From: Sphingomonas phyllosphaerae FA2
Lineage (GTDB): Bacteria; Pseudomonadota; Alphaproteobacteria; Sphingomonadales; Sphingomonadaceae
Length of the DNA: 64,000 bases
Assembly (NCBI RefSeq): GCF_000427645.1
Contig: NZ_KE386571.1
Span: forward strand, 620,001-684,000
Direction of reading: 5' to 3'
The position numbers were made by a program, and so were the translations under genes. Below the pieces are notes generated by a model that saw only the letters and a list, made by a program, of their open reading frames with translations, ran no database searches and had not been told where the DNA came from. This document shows, in pieces, positions 29,590 through 38,867 of this stretch; within the stretch, counting starts at the first letter, position 1; every line of letters begins with the position of its first letter.

Positions 29590-32103
29590 ATGACCACCTT
29601 ACGCCACGACGACCTGATCATCGGCAATGATTACGATGGCGACGTCGATGCCAATCCGTCTGCCACCACCACGCTCGGCGAGCTGGTCGAGAAGCGCTAT
29701 TCGCGCCGCCAGATGATGGGCGGGATGAGCGCGATGACGACCGCGGCGTTCGGCGCGTCGATGCTCAGCGGTTGCGGATCGGACGACAATGACGGCGACA
29801 TCATCACCGTGTCGGACGGTGCCACCGTCCAGACGCAGGGCGGCCGCGTCGTCACGCTGACCTCCACCGCCAGCAGCAACGCCACCAGCTCCAGCTGGGC
29901 GCAGGTGAGCGGCCCCAGCGTCGCGCTGACCACCAGCGGTACCTCGGTCAGCTTCGTCGCGCCGAACGTCACGAGCGCGACCAGCGTCGTGCTGGCGTTC
30001 ACCGCCACCAACGGCAGCGGCTCCAGCACCGAGCGGTCCACGGTCGTCATCAATCCGGCGACGCTCGACTTTACCGCGGTGGCCAAGAACAAGAACGACG
30101 TCGTGACGGTGCCGTCGGGCTATACCGTGTCGGTGCTGTACCGCGCCGGCGACCCGATCGCGTCGGGCGTTCCGGCGTTCGCCAACGACGGGACCGACAC
30201 CAATTACGCGCAGCGTGCCGGCGACAACCATGACGGTATGACCTATTTCGGGCTTGCCGCCAGCGGCACCACCCCGGATGCCAGCAACAGCACGCGCGGC
30301 GTGCTGGCGATCAACCACGAATATATCAATCCGGACTATATGCACGTCGGCGCTCCGACGACGACGACCGATGCGAACGGCGTGGCGCGCCGTCCGGAGG
30401 CCGAGGTCCTCAAGGAAATCGAAGCGCACGGCGTCTCGGTCGTCGAAGTGGCCCGCGCGGGAAATACCGGCGCATGGAGCTATGTCGCGAACAGCACGCT
30501 GAACCGTCGCGTCACGCCCAGCACGCCGGTGTCGTTCAGCGGCCCGGTGCGCGGCGACGCGATGCTGCGCACGGTGTATTCCAAGGACGGCACCACCGGC
30601 CGCGGGACGATCAACAATTGCGCGAACGGCGGCATGCCGTGGGGCACCTACGCCACCTGCGAGGAAAACTGGGCGGGCTATTTCGCGCGCGCCTCGACCG
30701 ACGCCGCGGTGCGGACCGCTGCCGGCAATGCCAAGCAGGTGACGTCGCTGTCGCGATACGGCGTGGGCACCAGCAGCCGTTACGGATGGGAAACGGTCGC
30801 CGCCTCCGATGCCACCAGCACGATCTTCTCGCGGTGGAATGCCTCGGCGATCGCAGCCAATCCGGCCGACGGCACCGGCGATTTCCGCAACGAGCCGTTC
30901 ACGTTCGGCTGGGTGGTCGAGATTGACCCGTACAATCCGGCCTCGACCCCGCGGAAGCGCACCGCCCTCGGCCGCATGGCGCATGAGGGCGTGATGCCGG
31001 GCCGCGTGGTCGCGGGCGTCAAGCCGGCGTTCTACATGGGGGATGACGGTCGCAACGAATATATCTATAAGTTCGTCTCGGCGACCGCTTGGGCGGCGGC
31101 GGATGCGACCCCGTCGGATCGCCTCGCGACCGGCGACAAATATCTCGACACCGGCACGCTGTACGTCGCGAAGTTCAACGCCGACGGCTCCGGTCAGTGG
31201 CTGCCGCTGGTGTTTGGCCAGAATGGGCTGGACGCGAACAACGCGCGCTATCCGTTCGCCAATCAGGCCGATGTGCTCGCCAACGCGCGCCTCGCCGGCG
31301 ACGCTTTGGGCGCGACACCGATGGATCGTCCGGAATGGACCGCGGTGAACCCGGTCACCGGCGAGATGTATTGCACGCTGACCAACAACTCCAGCCGTCG
31401 CGGCGTCGCCAACAGCAGCGGCACGCGCTCGATCGACCCCGCCAACCCGCGCGCCTATGTCGATACCCGCACGGATGGCAAGGCCCCTGCGACGGGCAAT
31501 GCCAACGGCCATATCGTCCGGCTGCGTGAAGCCAACGACTCGACCGAGTCGCTGACCTTCACCTGGGACGTCTACGCGTTCGGCGCGCGTTCGACCGCTG
31601 ACAAGACCAACGTCAACCTGTCGGGGCTGGACGACACCAACGACTTCTCATCGCCGGATGGCCTGTGGTTCGGCTTGCCGACCAACGCGGCCGGGCAAGC
31701 CTCGCCGCTGCTGTTCATCGAAACCGACGACGGCGCCTATACCGATGTGACCAACTGCATGTTGCTGATCGGCATGCCGGGCCGCGTCGGGGACGGCACC
31801 ACGAAGTCGGTGACCAGCTCGTCCGGGGGCACCGCCACCACCACTGCGCGCGTCGGCGCGGCACCGGGCGCGAAGCTGAAGCGCTTTCTGGTCGGGCCGA
31901 AGGAGTGCGAAGTCACCGGCATCACCTCGACCGCCGATGGGCGCTCGATCTTCATCAACATCCAGCATCCGGGCGAAGATGGCAATTACGCCAACATCAC
32001 CTCGCACTGGCCGCAAAGCCAGGCGACCGGCACCGGTACCGGCCGCCCCCGCGCGGCGACGGTGGTGATCACCAAGAATGACGGCGGTGTGGTCGGGCTG
32101 TAA
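29590..32103 (+). CDS. phoX: PhoX-family phosphatase with N-terminal Ig-like domain
   Basis: An 837-residue alkaline phosphatase of the PhoX/DUF839 type, which uses Ca/Fe to release phosphate from organic esters. The N-terminus has a twin-arginine signal (RYSRRQMMGGMSAMTTAAFG, about 36–55), and LSGC ending at Cys62 could be a lipobox, so it may be a Tat-exported lipoprotein. Residues about 70–155 form a Thr/Ser/Val-rich beta domain (SWAQVSGPSVALTTSGTSVS, then FVAPNV), like PKD/K319-type folds. The PhoX part follows, with GVLAINHEYINPDY, GTYATCEENWAGYF, FNWVVEIDPY-like GWVVEIDPYNP and LGRMAHEG. A Pho-box-like array lies upstream and a strong terminator downstream. Confidence 0.88.
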   Translation: MTTLRHDDLIIGNDYDGDVDANPSATTTLGELVEKRYSRRQMMGGMSAMTTAAFGASMLSGCGSDDNDGDIITVSDGATVQTQGGRVVTLTSTASSNATSSSWAQVSGPSVALTTSGTSVSFVAPNVTSATSVVLAFTATNGSGSSTERSTVVINPATLDFTAVAKNKNDVVTVPSGYTVSVLYRAGDPIASGVPAFANDGTDTNYAQRAGDNHDGMTYFGLAASGTTPDASNSTRGVLAINHEYINPDYMHVGAPTTTTDANGVARRPEAEVLKEIEAHGVSVVEVARAGNTGAWSYVANSTLNRRVTPSTPVSFSGPVRGDAMLRTVYSKDGTTGRGTINNCANGGMPWGTYATCEENWAGYFARASTDAAVRTAAGNAKQVTSLSRYGVGTSSRYGWETVAASDATSTIFSRWNASAIAANPADGTGDFRNEPFTFGWVVEIDPYNPASTPRKRTALGRMAHEGVMPGRVVAGVKPAFYMGDDGRNEYIYKFVSATAWAAADATPSDRLATGDKYLDTGTLYVAKFNADGSGQWLPLVFGQNGLDANNARYPFANQADVLANARLAGDALGATPMDRPEWTAVNPVTGEMYCTLTNNSSRRGVANSSGTRSIDPANPRAYVDTRTDGKAPATGNANGHIVRLREANDSTESLTFTWDVYAFGARSTADKTNVNLSGLDDTNDFSSPDGLWFGLPTNAAGQASPLLFIETDDGAYTDVTNCMLLIGMPGRVGDGTTKSVTSSSGGTATTTARVGAAPGAKLKRFLVGPKECEVTGITSTADGRSIFINIQHPGEDGNYANITSHWPQSQATGTGTGRPRAATVVITKNDGGVVGL

Positions 32104-32123
32104 GATCCAGGACCGAAACGGAA

Positions 32124-32164
32124 ACGACGACCGTAGCGGAAGGGCTACGGTCGTCGTCTTTTTG
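32124..32164 (+). terminator. Rho-independent terminator of phoX
   Basis: A 14-bp stem (acgacgaccgtagc with its complement) with a short loop is followed by CTTTTTG, 20 bases after the stop. Confidence 0.88.
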
Positions 32165-32169
32165 TCGAT

Positions 32170-32264
32170 CGTCATTCCCGCGATGGCGGGAATCCAGACG
32201 CGCAGACCGTCCTGGGAGCCACGACAGTCCGAGGTTCTGGATTCCCGCCTTTGCGGGAATGACG
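32170..32264. repeat. Palindromic repeat pair, family C
   Basis: Units at 32170–32198 (cgtcattcccgcgatggcgg...) and 32236–32264 are inverted copies, the same family as 18091–18184. It sits between the convergent phoX and DEAD-box helicase genes. Confidence 0.82.
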
Positions 32265-32300
32265 CAGTGAGCGCGATCAGACGCTCCGCAACACCCGTCT

Positions 32301-33992
32301 TTACCGCCGCGGGCGTGGGCCGCCGCGGGGCGCGCCACCACCGCCGCCGTGGCGCCGCTGCGGCGGACCGCCGGCGTTGCGGATCGGGGCAGCGCCGCTC
32401 GGCATCGGCTCGATCCGCACGCCGCTCTCGTCCTCGCCGTCCGCGTTGGCCGACGCCTTGACTGCCGCCGCGAAACGCGCCGCCAGCGCGCGCGGCACCT
32501 GGAACTGCGTCTCGGTCGCGCCGATGCGGATCGCACCGATCTCGGCCTTGGTGACATGCCCGCGACGACACAGCAGCGGCAGCACCCAGCGCGGATCGGC
32601 ATTCTGACGCCGACCGACGTTCATATGGAACCACACCACGTCGTCGAAGCCGTCGCGATGCCCCTTCTGCTGGTTCGCGCTCATCTCGCTACGATCGGCG
32701 AGTTCCTCGGGCGCGGGCAGCGCCGCGCGCTGCGCGGCGACCAGCGCTGCGGCGATCTCCTCGGGCGTGCGCTGCTTGAGCAGCTCGGCGGCCAGCGCCT
32801 GATCGTCGTCATCGACCTCGACCGGCGCGAGCAGCCGCTCGAGCAACCGCTCGCGATCCTTGGCGCGGATCGCCTCGGCGCTCGGCACCTCGCCCCATTC
32901 GGCCGCGATCCGCGCGCCACGCAGCATCATCTCGACACGGCGACGGCGCGGATAGGGGACGATCAGCACTGCGGTGCCCTTCTTCCCCGCGCGACCGGTG
33001 CGGCCCGAACGGTGCTGCAACACCTCGGCATCGCGCGGCATCTCGACGTGGATGACGAGGCTGAGCGTCGGCAGGTCGATCCCGCGCGCCGCGACGTCGG
33101 TGGCCACGCACACCCGCGCACGGCGGTCGCGGAGCGCCTGCAACGCATGGTTGCGCTCGTTCTGCGAATGCTCGCCCGACAGCGCCACCGCCGCGAAGCC
33201 GCGCTCGACCAGACCGGCGTGGAGGTGCCGGACGTTGTCGCGCGTCGCGCAGAACAGTATTGCGGTTTCCGCCTCGTAGAAGCGCAGCAGGTTGATGACC
33301 GCATGCTCGATCTCGGACGGCGAGACGGTCACCGCGCGATAGGTGATGTCACCGTGCCCGCGCTGCTCGCTCACCGTCGAGATGCGCAGGGCGTCGCGCT
33401 GATACGCCTTGGCCAGCGCCACGATCGGGCGCGGCAGCGTCGCGGAGAACAGCAGGGTACGGCGCTCGGTCGGCGTCTGGTCGAGCAGCGCCTGGAGGTC
33501 GTCGCGGAAGCCCATGTCGAGCATCTCGTCCGCCTCGTCGAGCACCGCGGCGCGGATCTGCGACAGGTTCAGCGCGCCACGCTCGGCATGGTCGCGCAGG
33601 CGGCCCGGCGTGCCGACGACGATATGCGCGCCGTGGTTGAGCGCGCGGCGCTCGCGGCTGGCGTCCATGCCGCCGACGCAGGTCGCGATCCGCGCGCCCT
33701 CATAGAGCCACGTCAATTCCTTGGCGACCTGCAACGCCAATTCGCGCGTCGGCGCGATCACCAGCGCGAGCGGCGGCCCGGCGACCGGCAGATTGCCATC
33801 CTCGCCCAGCAATTGCTCGGCCATCGCGAGGCCGAAGGCGACGGTCTTGCCGGAGCCGGTCTGCGCTGAGACGAGCAGGTCGCGACCGTGCGCGACCTCT
33901 GCGGTCACCTCGGACTGAACGGGGGTGAGCGCGGTGTAACCACGCGTTGCGAGCGCGCTGGCGAGCGCGGGGGGGAGATTCGGGAAGTCCAT
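32301..33992 (-). CDS. DEAD-box RNA helicase with DbpA-type RNA-binding domain
   Basis: 563 residues. Helicase core 1 has the Q-motif (ALTPVQSE), Walker A AQTGSGKT (43–50), PTRELALQ, LDEADEMLDMGF and SAT. Core 2 has VATDVAARGIDLP and HRSGRTGRAGKKG. Near the C-terminus FHMNVGRRQNADPRWVLPLL and IGAIRIGATETQFQVP match the DbpA RNA-binding domain, which recognises 23S rRNA in E. coli DbpA. A Gly/Arg-rich tail ends the protein (GGGGGAPRGGPRPRR). GGAGG lies six bases before the ATG. It is likely a ribosome-assembly or RNA-remodelling helicase; it is longer than E. coli DbpA, so I leave the symbol open. Confidence 0.9.
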   Translation of the reverse strand: MDFPNLPPALASALATRGYTALTPVQSEVTAEVAHGRDLLVSAQTGSGKTVAFGLAMAEQLLGEDGNLPVAGPPLALVIAPTRELALQVAKELTWLYEGARIATCVGGMDASRERRALNHGAHIVVGTPGRLRDHAERGALNLSQIRAAVLDEADEMLDMGFRDDLQALLDQTPTERRTLLFSATLPRPIVALAKAYQRDALRISTVSEQRGHGDITYRAVTVSPSEIEHAVINLLRFYEAETAILFCATRDNVRHLHAGLVERGFAAVALSGEHSQNERNHALQALRDRRARVCVATDVAARGIDLPTLSLVIHVEMPRDAEVLQHRSGRTGRAGKKGTAVLIVPYPRRRRVEMMLRGARIAAEWGEVPSAEAIRAKDRERLLERLLAPVEVDDDDQALAAELLKQRTPEEIAAALVAAQRAALPAPEELADRSEMSANQQKGHRDGFDDVVWFHMNVGRRQNADPRWVLPLLCRRGHVTKAEIGAIRIGATETQFQVPRALAARFAAAVKASANADGEDESGVRIEPMPSGAAPIRNAGGPPQRRHGGGGGAPRGGPRPRR

Positions 33993-34092
33993 GAAGGCCT
34001 CCACATGGACCTTTTGGCCGCCAATTGCCAGTGGGAACGCAGTCGGACCGCACCGCGTTGGGGCAGCACTCCTGCCAATCATGGAATTTCGC

Positions 34093-34953
34093 ATGACGCT
34101 TCCTGCCGATCCGGTCTGGTTCATCACCGGTTGCTCGACCGGTTTCGGTCGCGAACTGGCCAAGCTGGTGCTTGCGAAAGGGTGGCGGGTGGTGGCGACC
34201 GCGCGCGATGCGGCGCGGGTGGCGGATCTTGCGGCCGGGCAGGACGACCGGCTGCTCGCCCTGTCGCTCGACGTCACCGACGCCGCCGCGATCACCGCCG
34301 CGATTGCAGACGCCGAGGCGAAGTTCGGGCGCATCGACGTGCTCGTGAACAATGCCGGCTATGGCTATCAGTCGAGCATCGAGGAAGGTGAGGAGCACGA
34401 AATCCGTGCGCAGTTCGATGCCAATGTCTTCGGCCTGTTCGCGATGACCCGTGCGGTGCTGCCGGGGATGCGCGCGCACCGGCGGGGTGCGATCGTCAAC
34501 ATCACCTCGGTCGCCGGGCTCGTCGGCTTCCCCTCATCGGGCTATTATGCCGCGTCGAAGCACGCGGTGGAGGGCTTCTCCGACGCGCTCGCCGCCGAGG
34601 TCGCGCCGCTCGGTATTTCGGTGACCTGCATCGAGCCGGGGCCGTTTCGCACCGACTGGGCGGGCCGCTCGCTGCGCCAGACCGAAAGCCATATCGCCGA
34701 TTATGCCGATACCGCCGCGGCAAGGATGGCGTCCACTAAAGGTTATTCGGGCAACCAGCCCGGCGACCCGGTGCGCGCGGGCGAGGCGATGATCGCGGCG
34801 GTCACGCGCGACACGCCACCGCGGCATCTGGTGCTCGGCAAATGGGGCTATGACGCGGTCACCGAGCGGTTGCGCGCCCGCGTCGCCGAGATCGAAGGGC
34901 TCCGCGACGAAGCGCTCGGCGCGGATTATCCCGACGCTACCAACGATAGTTGA
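34093..34953 (+). CDS. SDR-family oxidoreductase
   Basis: 286 residues of the classical short-chain dehydrogenase fold: TGCSTGFG (12–19), NNAG (86–89), Ser139, and Tyr152/Lys156 (YAASK). CSTGFG and the longer C-terminal helix (LRARVAEIEGLRDEALGAD) place it in the group annotated as oxidoreductases or short-chain dehydrogenase/reductase; the substrate is unknown. An in-frame ATG at 34081 would add four residues. It diverges from the helicase, and its last 17 bases overlap the end of the convergent 2OG-oxygenase gene. Confidence 0.88.
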   Translation: MTLPADPVWFITGCSTGFGRELAKLVLAKGWRVVATARDAARVADLAAGQDDRLLALSLDVTDAAAITAAIADAEAKFGRIDVLVNNAGYGYQSSIEEGEEHEIRAQFDANVFGLFAMTRAVLPGMRAHRRGAIVNITSVAGLVGFPSSGYYAASKHAVEGFSDALAAEVAPLGISVTCIEPGPFRTDWAGRSLRQTESHIADYADTAAARMASTKGYSGNQPGDPVRAGEAMIAAVTRDTPPRHLVLGKWGYDAVTERLRARVAEIEGLRDEALGADYPDATNDS

Positions 34954-35521
34954 AGCTGACGCTGATCCGCTCGGCCTTGGCGGTGCTGGTCATCACCTCG
35001 TGCCGCAGCCAGCTCTCCCACAGGAACAGCGCGCCGTCGCGCGGCTCGGCATAGACGAACGTGCCGTCGCGCGGCGGCGCGGCCATCAGCATCGGCAGCC
35101 GCGGGTCCTCCAGCTTGAGCGCGCCCGACCCCTCGGGCACCGCGACGTAGAAGGTGCCGGAGACGACGCTGTGCGGGTGGAGGTGCCCGGAGTGCGTGCC
35201 GCCCGGCTTCATGACGTTGACCCACAGGCTGTCGAGCTTGAGCTTGCGCCCGCCGAGATCGAACCCGGCCTCCTTGGCGAAGGCGGCGACGTGGCGGTCG
35301 AGCAGTTTCTTGAGATCGGCGAACACCGGGTCGCGCAACGGCAGATCGTTGAGCGAGGCGTAGCTGGTGTAGCCGCGATAGCCATGCGCCTTCGACCAGC
35401 GCTTCCCGGCGACGTCCTCCTCGGCCAGCGCCCGGCACGAGGCGTCGAGATCGGCGAGCAGCGCGGCATCGGCGACGTCGGCGTCGTAGAACAGGGTCGG
35501 GAACAGCTGGCGGGTCGGCAT
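34937..35521 (-). CDS. 2OG-Fe(II) oxygenase family protein (TIGR02466-like)
   Basis: 194 residues. The core LWVNVMKPGGTHSGHLHPHS and VVSGTFYVAVPEGSGALKLE, followed by LFLWESWLRHEVM and a C-terminal Arg (ERISVSFNYRW), match the putative 2OG-Fe(II) oxygenase family seen in phage and marine bacteria. The metal ligands would be His115 or His113, a downstream acidic residue, and the His in LRHEV. Cofactor and substrate are inferred only. The start MPTRQLFPTLFY gives the normal length. It is flanked by a family B repeat pair upstream. Confidence 0.8.
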   Translation of the reverse strand: MPTRQLFPTLFYDADVADAALLADLDASCRALAEEDVAGKRWSKAHGYRGYTSYASLNDLPLRDPVFADLKKLLDRHVAAFAKEAGFDLGGRKLKLDSLWVNVMKPGGTHSGHLHPHSVVSGTFYVAVPEGSGALKLEDPRLPMLMAAPPRDGTFVYAEPRDGALFLWESWLRHEVMTSTAKAERISVSFNYRW

Positions 35522-35547
35522 GGGGAGGGTCCTTAGGTCCGTCCACT

Positions 35548-35625
35548 CGTCATTGCGAGCGTAGCGAAGCAATCCAGGGCGTCCTGGTCCGTCACTGGAT
35601 TGCTTCGCTGCGCTCGCAATGACGG
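35548..35625. repeat. Palindromic repeat pair, family B
   Basis: Arms 35548–35577 and 35595–35625 are near-perfect inverted copies of the unit seen at 8452–8530. It lies between pth and the 2OG-oxygenase gene, both on the minus strand. Confidence 0.85.
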
Positions 35626-35639
35626 CAGGGAGTGCCCGC

Positions 35640-36206
35640 TCACCCCATTCGCAGCGCCACGTCGTTCATGAACCGCACGTCGTCGCCCTGCGCCAGCCAC
35701 TCCGCCTCTGCGGCCAGCGCGCCGAGCAGGTCGCTCAGCGCGTCGATCTCGCTCTTGGCGTAATTGCCGAGCACATGACCGGTCACGCGATCCTTGTGCC
35801 CCGGATGCCCGATCCCGATCCGGACACGGCGGAAATCCGGTCCAAGATGCTGGTCGATCGAGCGCAGCCCATTGTGACCGGCGGTGCCGCCGCCCTGCTT
35901 CACCTTGACCTTCATCGGCGCGAGGTCGAGTTCGTCGTGGAAGACGGTCAGCGCGTCGGTGCCGAGCTTGTAGAAGCGCAGCGCTTCGCCCACCGAACGG
36001 CCGCTGTCGTTCATGAAGGTCGCGGGCTTGAGCAGCAGCACCTTGGTCGTGCCGATCCGGCCTTCCTGCAACCAGCCCTGGAATTTCTTGGCCGGCGCGG
36101 CGAAGCCATGGACCGCGGCGATCGCATCGACCGCCATGAAGCCGACATTGTGGCGGTGCATCGCATATTGCGCGCCCGGATTGCCAAGCCCCACCCACAA
36201 TTGCAT
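35640..36206 (-). CDS. pth: Peptidyl-tRNA hydrolase
   Basis: 188 residues. Frees tRNA from peptidyl-tRNA dropped by stalled ribosomes. The N-terminal MQLWVGLGNPGAQYAMHRHN has the conserved Asn9 and catalytic His19; VFHDELDLAPMKVKVKQGGG holds the catalytic Asp; GTAGHNGLRSID and RIGIGHPG complete the fold. AGGAAGGATC precedes the ATG. It lies 93 bases after rplY, the arrangement seen in most proteobacteria (rplY–pth), so they are probably co-transcribed. Confidence 0.96.
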   Translation of the reverse strand: MQLWVGLGNPGAQYAMHRHNVGFMAVDAIAAVHGFAAPAKKFQGWLQEGRIGTTKVLLLKPATFMNDSGRSVGEALRFYKLGTDALTVFHDELDLAPMKVKVKQGGGTAGHNGLRSIDQHLGPDFRRVRIGIGHPGHKDRVTGHVLGNYAKSEIDALSDLLGALAAEAEWLAQGDDVRFMNDVALRMG

Positions 36207-36299
36207 CGCTGATCCTTCCTTCCAAAAGCAAAGGGCAGGGGAGCGTCGCCGCTGCCCTGCCCCAGAACGATGGTCCGCACGCGATCGGCGGACCGGCGA

Positions 36300-36953
36300 T
36301 TACTCGCCCTTGTCCTCGCCTTCGCCAGCTTCCTCGGCGGCTTCGGCAGCCTGCGCCTCGGCTACTTCGGCGTCGGCCTGCTCGTCCGCAGCGGTCGGGA
36401 CGGTCGGCGCCACCAGCGTCGCGACCGCGACGTCGCCCTCGGCGGCCGGCTTCGCGCCCTTCGGCAGCTTCAGGTCGGAGATGTGGATCGTGTCGCCGAT
36501 CTCGACGCCCTTGAGCGACACCGTGATCTCGCTGGGGATGTCGGCGGCGTCGACGACCAGCTCGACGTCGTGCTGGACGATGTTGAGCACGCCATTGCCC
36601 TTCTTGATGCCCGGCGCGTCCTCTTCGTCGGTGAACACGACCGGCACCGCGATCGTCACGGTCTCGTGCTCGCCGATGCGCAGGAAGTCGACGTGGGTCG
36701 GACGGTCGGTGACCGGGTGGAACGCCACGTCCTTGGCCAAAGTGCGCGTGCCGTCGACCATGATGACCGAGTTCATGAAGTGGCCGGTCATCAGAGCCTT
36801 GACGAGTGCCTTCTCCTCGAGATGGATCGAGGTCGGCTCCTTGTTCTGGCCATAGATCACGGCGGGGACGCGGCCGTCGCGACGGAGTGCACGGGAGGCT
36901 CCCTTGCCAACCCGGTCACGCGTCTCGGCTGCGAGCGTAATGGTGTCGCTCAT
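36300..36953 (-). CDS. rplY: 50S ribosomal protein L25 (Ctc/TL5 form)
   Basis: 217 residues with an N-terminal 5S-rRNA-binding L25 domain ([29 protein letters not shown]) and the C-terminal TL5/Ctc domain ([20 protein letters not shown]). A long acidic Ala/Glu tail follows ([20 protein letters not shown]). The start [13 protein letters not shown] has GGAG nine bases upstream. It precedes pth on the same strand. Confidence 0.95.
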   Translation of the reverse strand: MSDTITLAAETRDRVGKGASRALRRDGRVPAVIYGQNKEPTSIHLEEKALVKALMTGHFMNSVIMVDGTRTLAKDVAFHPVTDRPTHVDFLRIGEHETVTIAVPVVFTDEEDAPGIKKGNGVLNIVQHDVELVVDAADIPSEITVSLKGVEIGDTIHISDLKLPKGAKPAAEGDVAVATLVAPTVPTAADEQADAEVAEAQAAEAAEEAGEGEDKGE

Positions 36954-37099
36954 CTCAAATGCTCCGAAATACGGTGATATGCTTTCCGGGCCACGCCTCC
37001 AGGGATGACCATGACCGGAAGCCCGCGCGCTTAGCGGGTGAGGGCGCGAAATGCAAGGTGCCGCCGCCCGGAACGCCGTCGCCCCTCCGTAGGCATACA

Positions 37100-37235
37100 C
37101 CGTCGCCTCTGCGGAGGCAGGGGCCCATGTCTGTACCGTCGTTCATCAAGGTCTGACACAAATAGCGCGGCTCATGTGTCCACGTTGCACGAGCACGACA
37201 CAGCCATAGGCCCCTGCCTCCGCAGGGGCGACGGC
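37100..37235. repeat. Palindromic repeat pair, family A (opposed orientation)
   Basis: Units at 37100–37136 (ccgtcgcctctgcggaggca...) and 37197–37235 are inverted copies of the family A unit, here with a 60-base spacer. A truncated third copy precedes them at about 37075–37098. The right unit abuts the stop codon of the TraB/GumN gene. Confidence 0.8.
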
Positions 37236-38135
37236 CTAATACTTAACCCGCACCGCCTTCAGCCGGTACGCCCCCAACTGATCCTGCACGCTGCCCTTGC
37301 CCGCCAGATGCCCCGCGCCGACCGCGATGAACACCGTCCCCGGCCGCTTCATCCGCTCCGCGATCCACGCCGCCCATTGCTTGTTGCGATCGGTGAGCAG
37401 CACCTTGGCGACCTCGGGCGAGTCCTTGAGCGACTCGTTCATTTCCTTCGCCACCCCCTCGGGCTTGCCGCGCGCCCAGGCGTCGACCAGCGTCGTGAAC
37501 GTCGCATCGACCTTGGGCAATTCGTCGAGCGTGCTCTCCAGCAACTGCACCTGCGCAGGCTTCGACAGCTTGCCGAACACGCCCAATTGCCCCTCGAACG
37601 TCTCCAGCCCGACGACCGGCTTGCCCGCCGCCTTCGCCGCGTCGCTCAGCACCTTCTCCGGCCCGTTCGCCGGATCATAGCCGAGCTCGCGCACCGGCAG
37701 CAGCGACAACGTCACCGCCGCGAACCACGGGCGCATCTTCTCGTAGACCGCCGGTTGGACCTGCCCGTCGCCCATCGCCTTGGCGAAGGCGGCGCGGTAA
37801 TTGGGCGAGAGCTGCTGCGTCAGCGGCGTGCCGTTCGGGTCGAAGGCGGCGGCGCTCACCACCCGCTGTTGCGTGGTGGCGTCCGGCTCGACCATCTCCA
37901 GCACCAAAGTCTGCGAGCGGTCGAAAGCGGTCTTCACCGCCTCGTCGAACCACGACAATCCCGGCTTCAGGACGTGGATCGTCCCGAACAGATAGATGGT
38001 CGTGTCCTTGTCCTTGACCACCCACAGCGCCGGATCGGCGTCCTGCGCCGTCGCGGCAGGCGCGGGCGCCGGCTGCGCACAGGCGGGCAGTGGCAAGGCG
38101 AGGAGCAGCGCGGGCAGGGGAGCGGCGATCTTCAT
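37236..38135 (-). CDS. TraB/GumN-family lipoprotein
   Basis: 299 residues. MKIAAPLPALLLALPLPAC is a lipoprotein signal with Cys19 as the modified residue; an in-frame ATG four codons upstream is also possible. The mature protein shows the two metal-binding motifs of the TraB/GumN (Tiki-like) family: LFGTIHVLKPG near the start and FIAVGAGHLAGKGSV near the end, with LEMVEP between. Family members are proposed metallo-proteases. It would sit on the periplasmic side. It follows a small membrane protein and an XRE regulator on the same strand. Confidence 0.87.
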   Translation of the reverse strand: MKIAAPLPALLLALPLPACAQPAPAPAATAQDADPALWVVKDKDTTIYLFGTIHVLKPGLSWFDEAVKTAFDRSQTLVLEMVEPDATTQQRVVSAAAFDPNGTPLTQQLSPNYRAAFAKAMGDGQVQPAVYEKMRPWFAAVTLSLLPVRELGYDPANGPEKVLSDAAKAAGKPVVGLETFEGQLGVFGKLSKPAQVQLLESTLDELPKVDATFTTLVDAWARGKPEGVAKEMNESLKDSPEVAKVLLTDRNKQWAAWIAERMKRPGTVFIAVGAGHLAGKGSVQDQLGAYRLKAVRVKY

Positions 38136-38182
38136 GCCGCCGCTCATACGGGCGCGTCGCATTCGGCGGAAGAGGCGACCGG

Positions 38183-38614
38183 TCAGCCGGCCTCCCGATC
38201 GCGCCAACGCTGGACCAGCAGCACCGCCACGCCCGTCGCGATCGACAGCCACCACAAGGTTTCCGTCGGGCTAGGTATGTGGAATGCCCGGCCCAGCATC
38301 TCCGCGACCGGATTGCCGACGATCGCCACGACACCCACTGCCGCGAAGACGTGCAGCGCGCGCCGGCGAAGCACTTCGTCCGCCTCCCGCCACCCGAGCC
38401 CTAGCGTAATCGCCGCTACCGCTACGATACAGAACGCGGTGACCAGTGGGGCGATCGTCACGCCCGAACCGACCGTCGTCCCTCCGATCAGCGATGCCGC
38501 CCCCATGACCGCTACCGCAGCTGCGATGGTGAGCGCCTTGCGAACCCGCCGCCGCCGTTGCCGGTCGTCGGCCCGCCTAGCGCCCCATGCGTCAGTCCTT
38601 GTCGTGCCCGTCAT
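38183..38614 (-). CDS. Small four-helix membrane protein beside the XRE regulator
   Basis: 143 residues: a basic N-terminal stretch (ADDRQRRRRVRKA) then four hydrophobic segments (about 30–50, 55–75, 88–108 and 118–137). It starts within the last codons of the XRE gene (23-base overlap), so translation is coupled. Pairs of an XRE regulator and a small membrane protein of this type are widespread; the membrane partner's job is unknown. I recognise no motif for enzymatic activity. Confidence 0.78.
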   Translation of the reverse strand: MTGTTRTDAWGARRADDRQRRRRVRKALTIAAAVAVMGAASLIGGTTVGSGVTIAPLVTAFCIVAVAAITLGLGWREADEVLRRRALHVFAAVGVVAIVGNPVAEMLGRAFHIPSPTETLWWLSIATGVAVLLVQRWRDREAG

Positions 38615-38795
38615 CGAAAACCTCCTCGATCTGCAATCCGAACAGCCGGGCGATCCGGAACGCGAGCGGGAGCGACGGGTCGTGCTTGCCCGTTTCGATC
38701 GCATTCACCGCTTGCCGCGACACGTCCAGCCGACCGGCCAGTTCGGCCTGACTCCAGTCCCGTTCCGCGCGCAGCACTTTCAGCCGGTTCTTCAT
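38592..38795 (-). CDS. XRE-family helix-turn-helix regulator
   Basis: 67 residues, essentially a single HTH domain: MKNRLKVLRAERDWSQAELA, GRLDVSRQAVNAIETGKHDP and SLPLAFRIARLFGLQIEEVF. This is the YozG-like Cro/C1 group. I chose this ATG because the two 18-bp palindromes upstream (38828–38845 and 38868–38885) look like operators and would be coding if the ATG at 38844–38846 were used. It is followed by the overlapping membrane-protein gene and probably represses both. Confidence 0.88.
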   Translation of the reverse strand: MKNRLKVLRAERDWSQAELAGRLDVSRQAVNAIETGKHDPSLPLAFRIARLFGLQIEEVFDDGHDKD

Positions 38796-38827
38796 CGCAC
38801 CATCGTTGTCGCGCTTACCTGTCGGTA

Positions 38828-38845
38828 TGTCAGGTAATGCTGACA
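38828..38845. promoter_or_regulatory. Candidate operator 1 of the XRE regulator
   Basis: TGTCAGGTAATGCTGACA: 6-bp perfect arms (TGTCAG/CTGACA) around a 6-base centre, 33 bases before the regulator's start. Confidence 0.6.
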
Positions 38846-38867
38846 TGATGATGCGAGCGTTCGGCTG

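Noticed and set aside
38844-38846. Upstream ATG for the XRE regulator
   Set aside because: It would place the first operator-like palindrome inside the coding region and adds residues not seen in this small HTH group.
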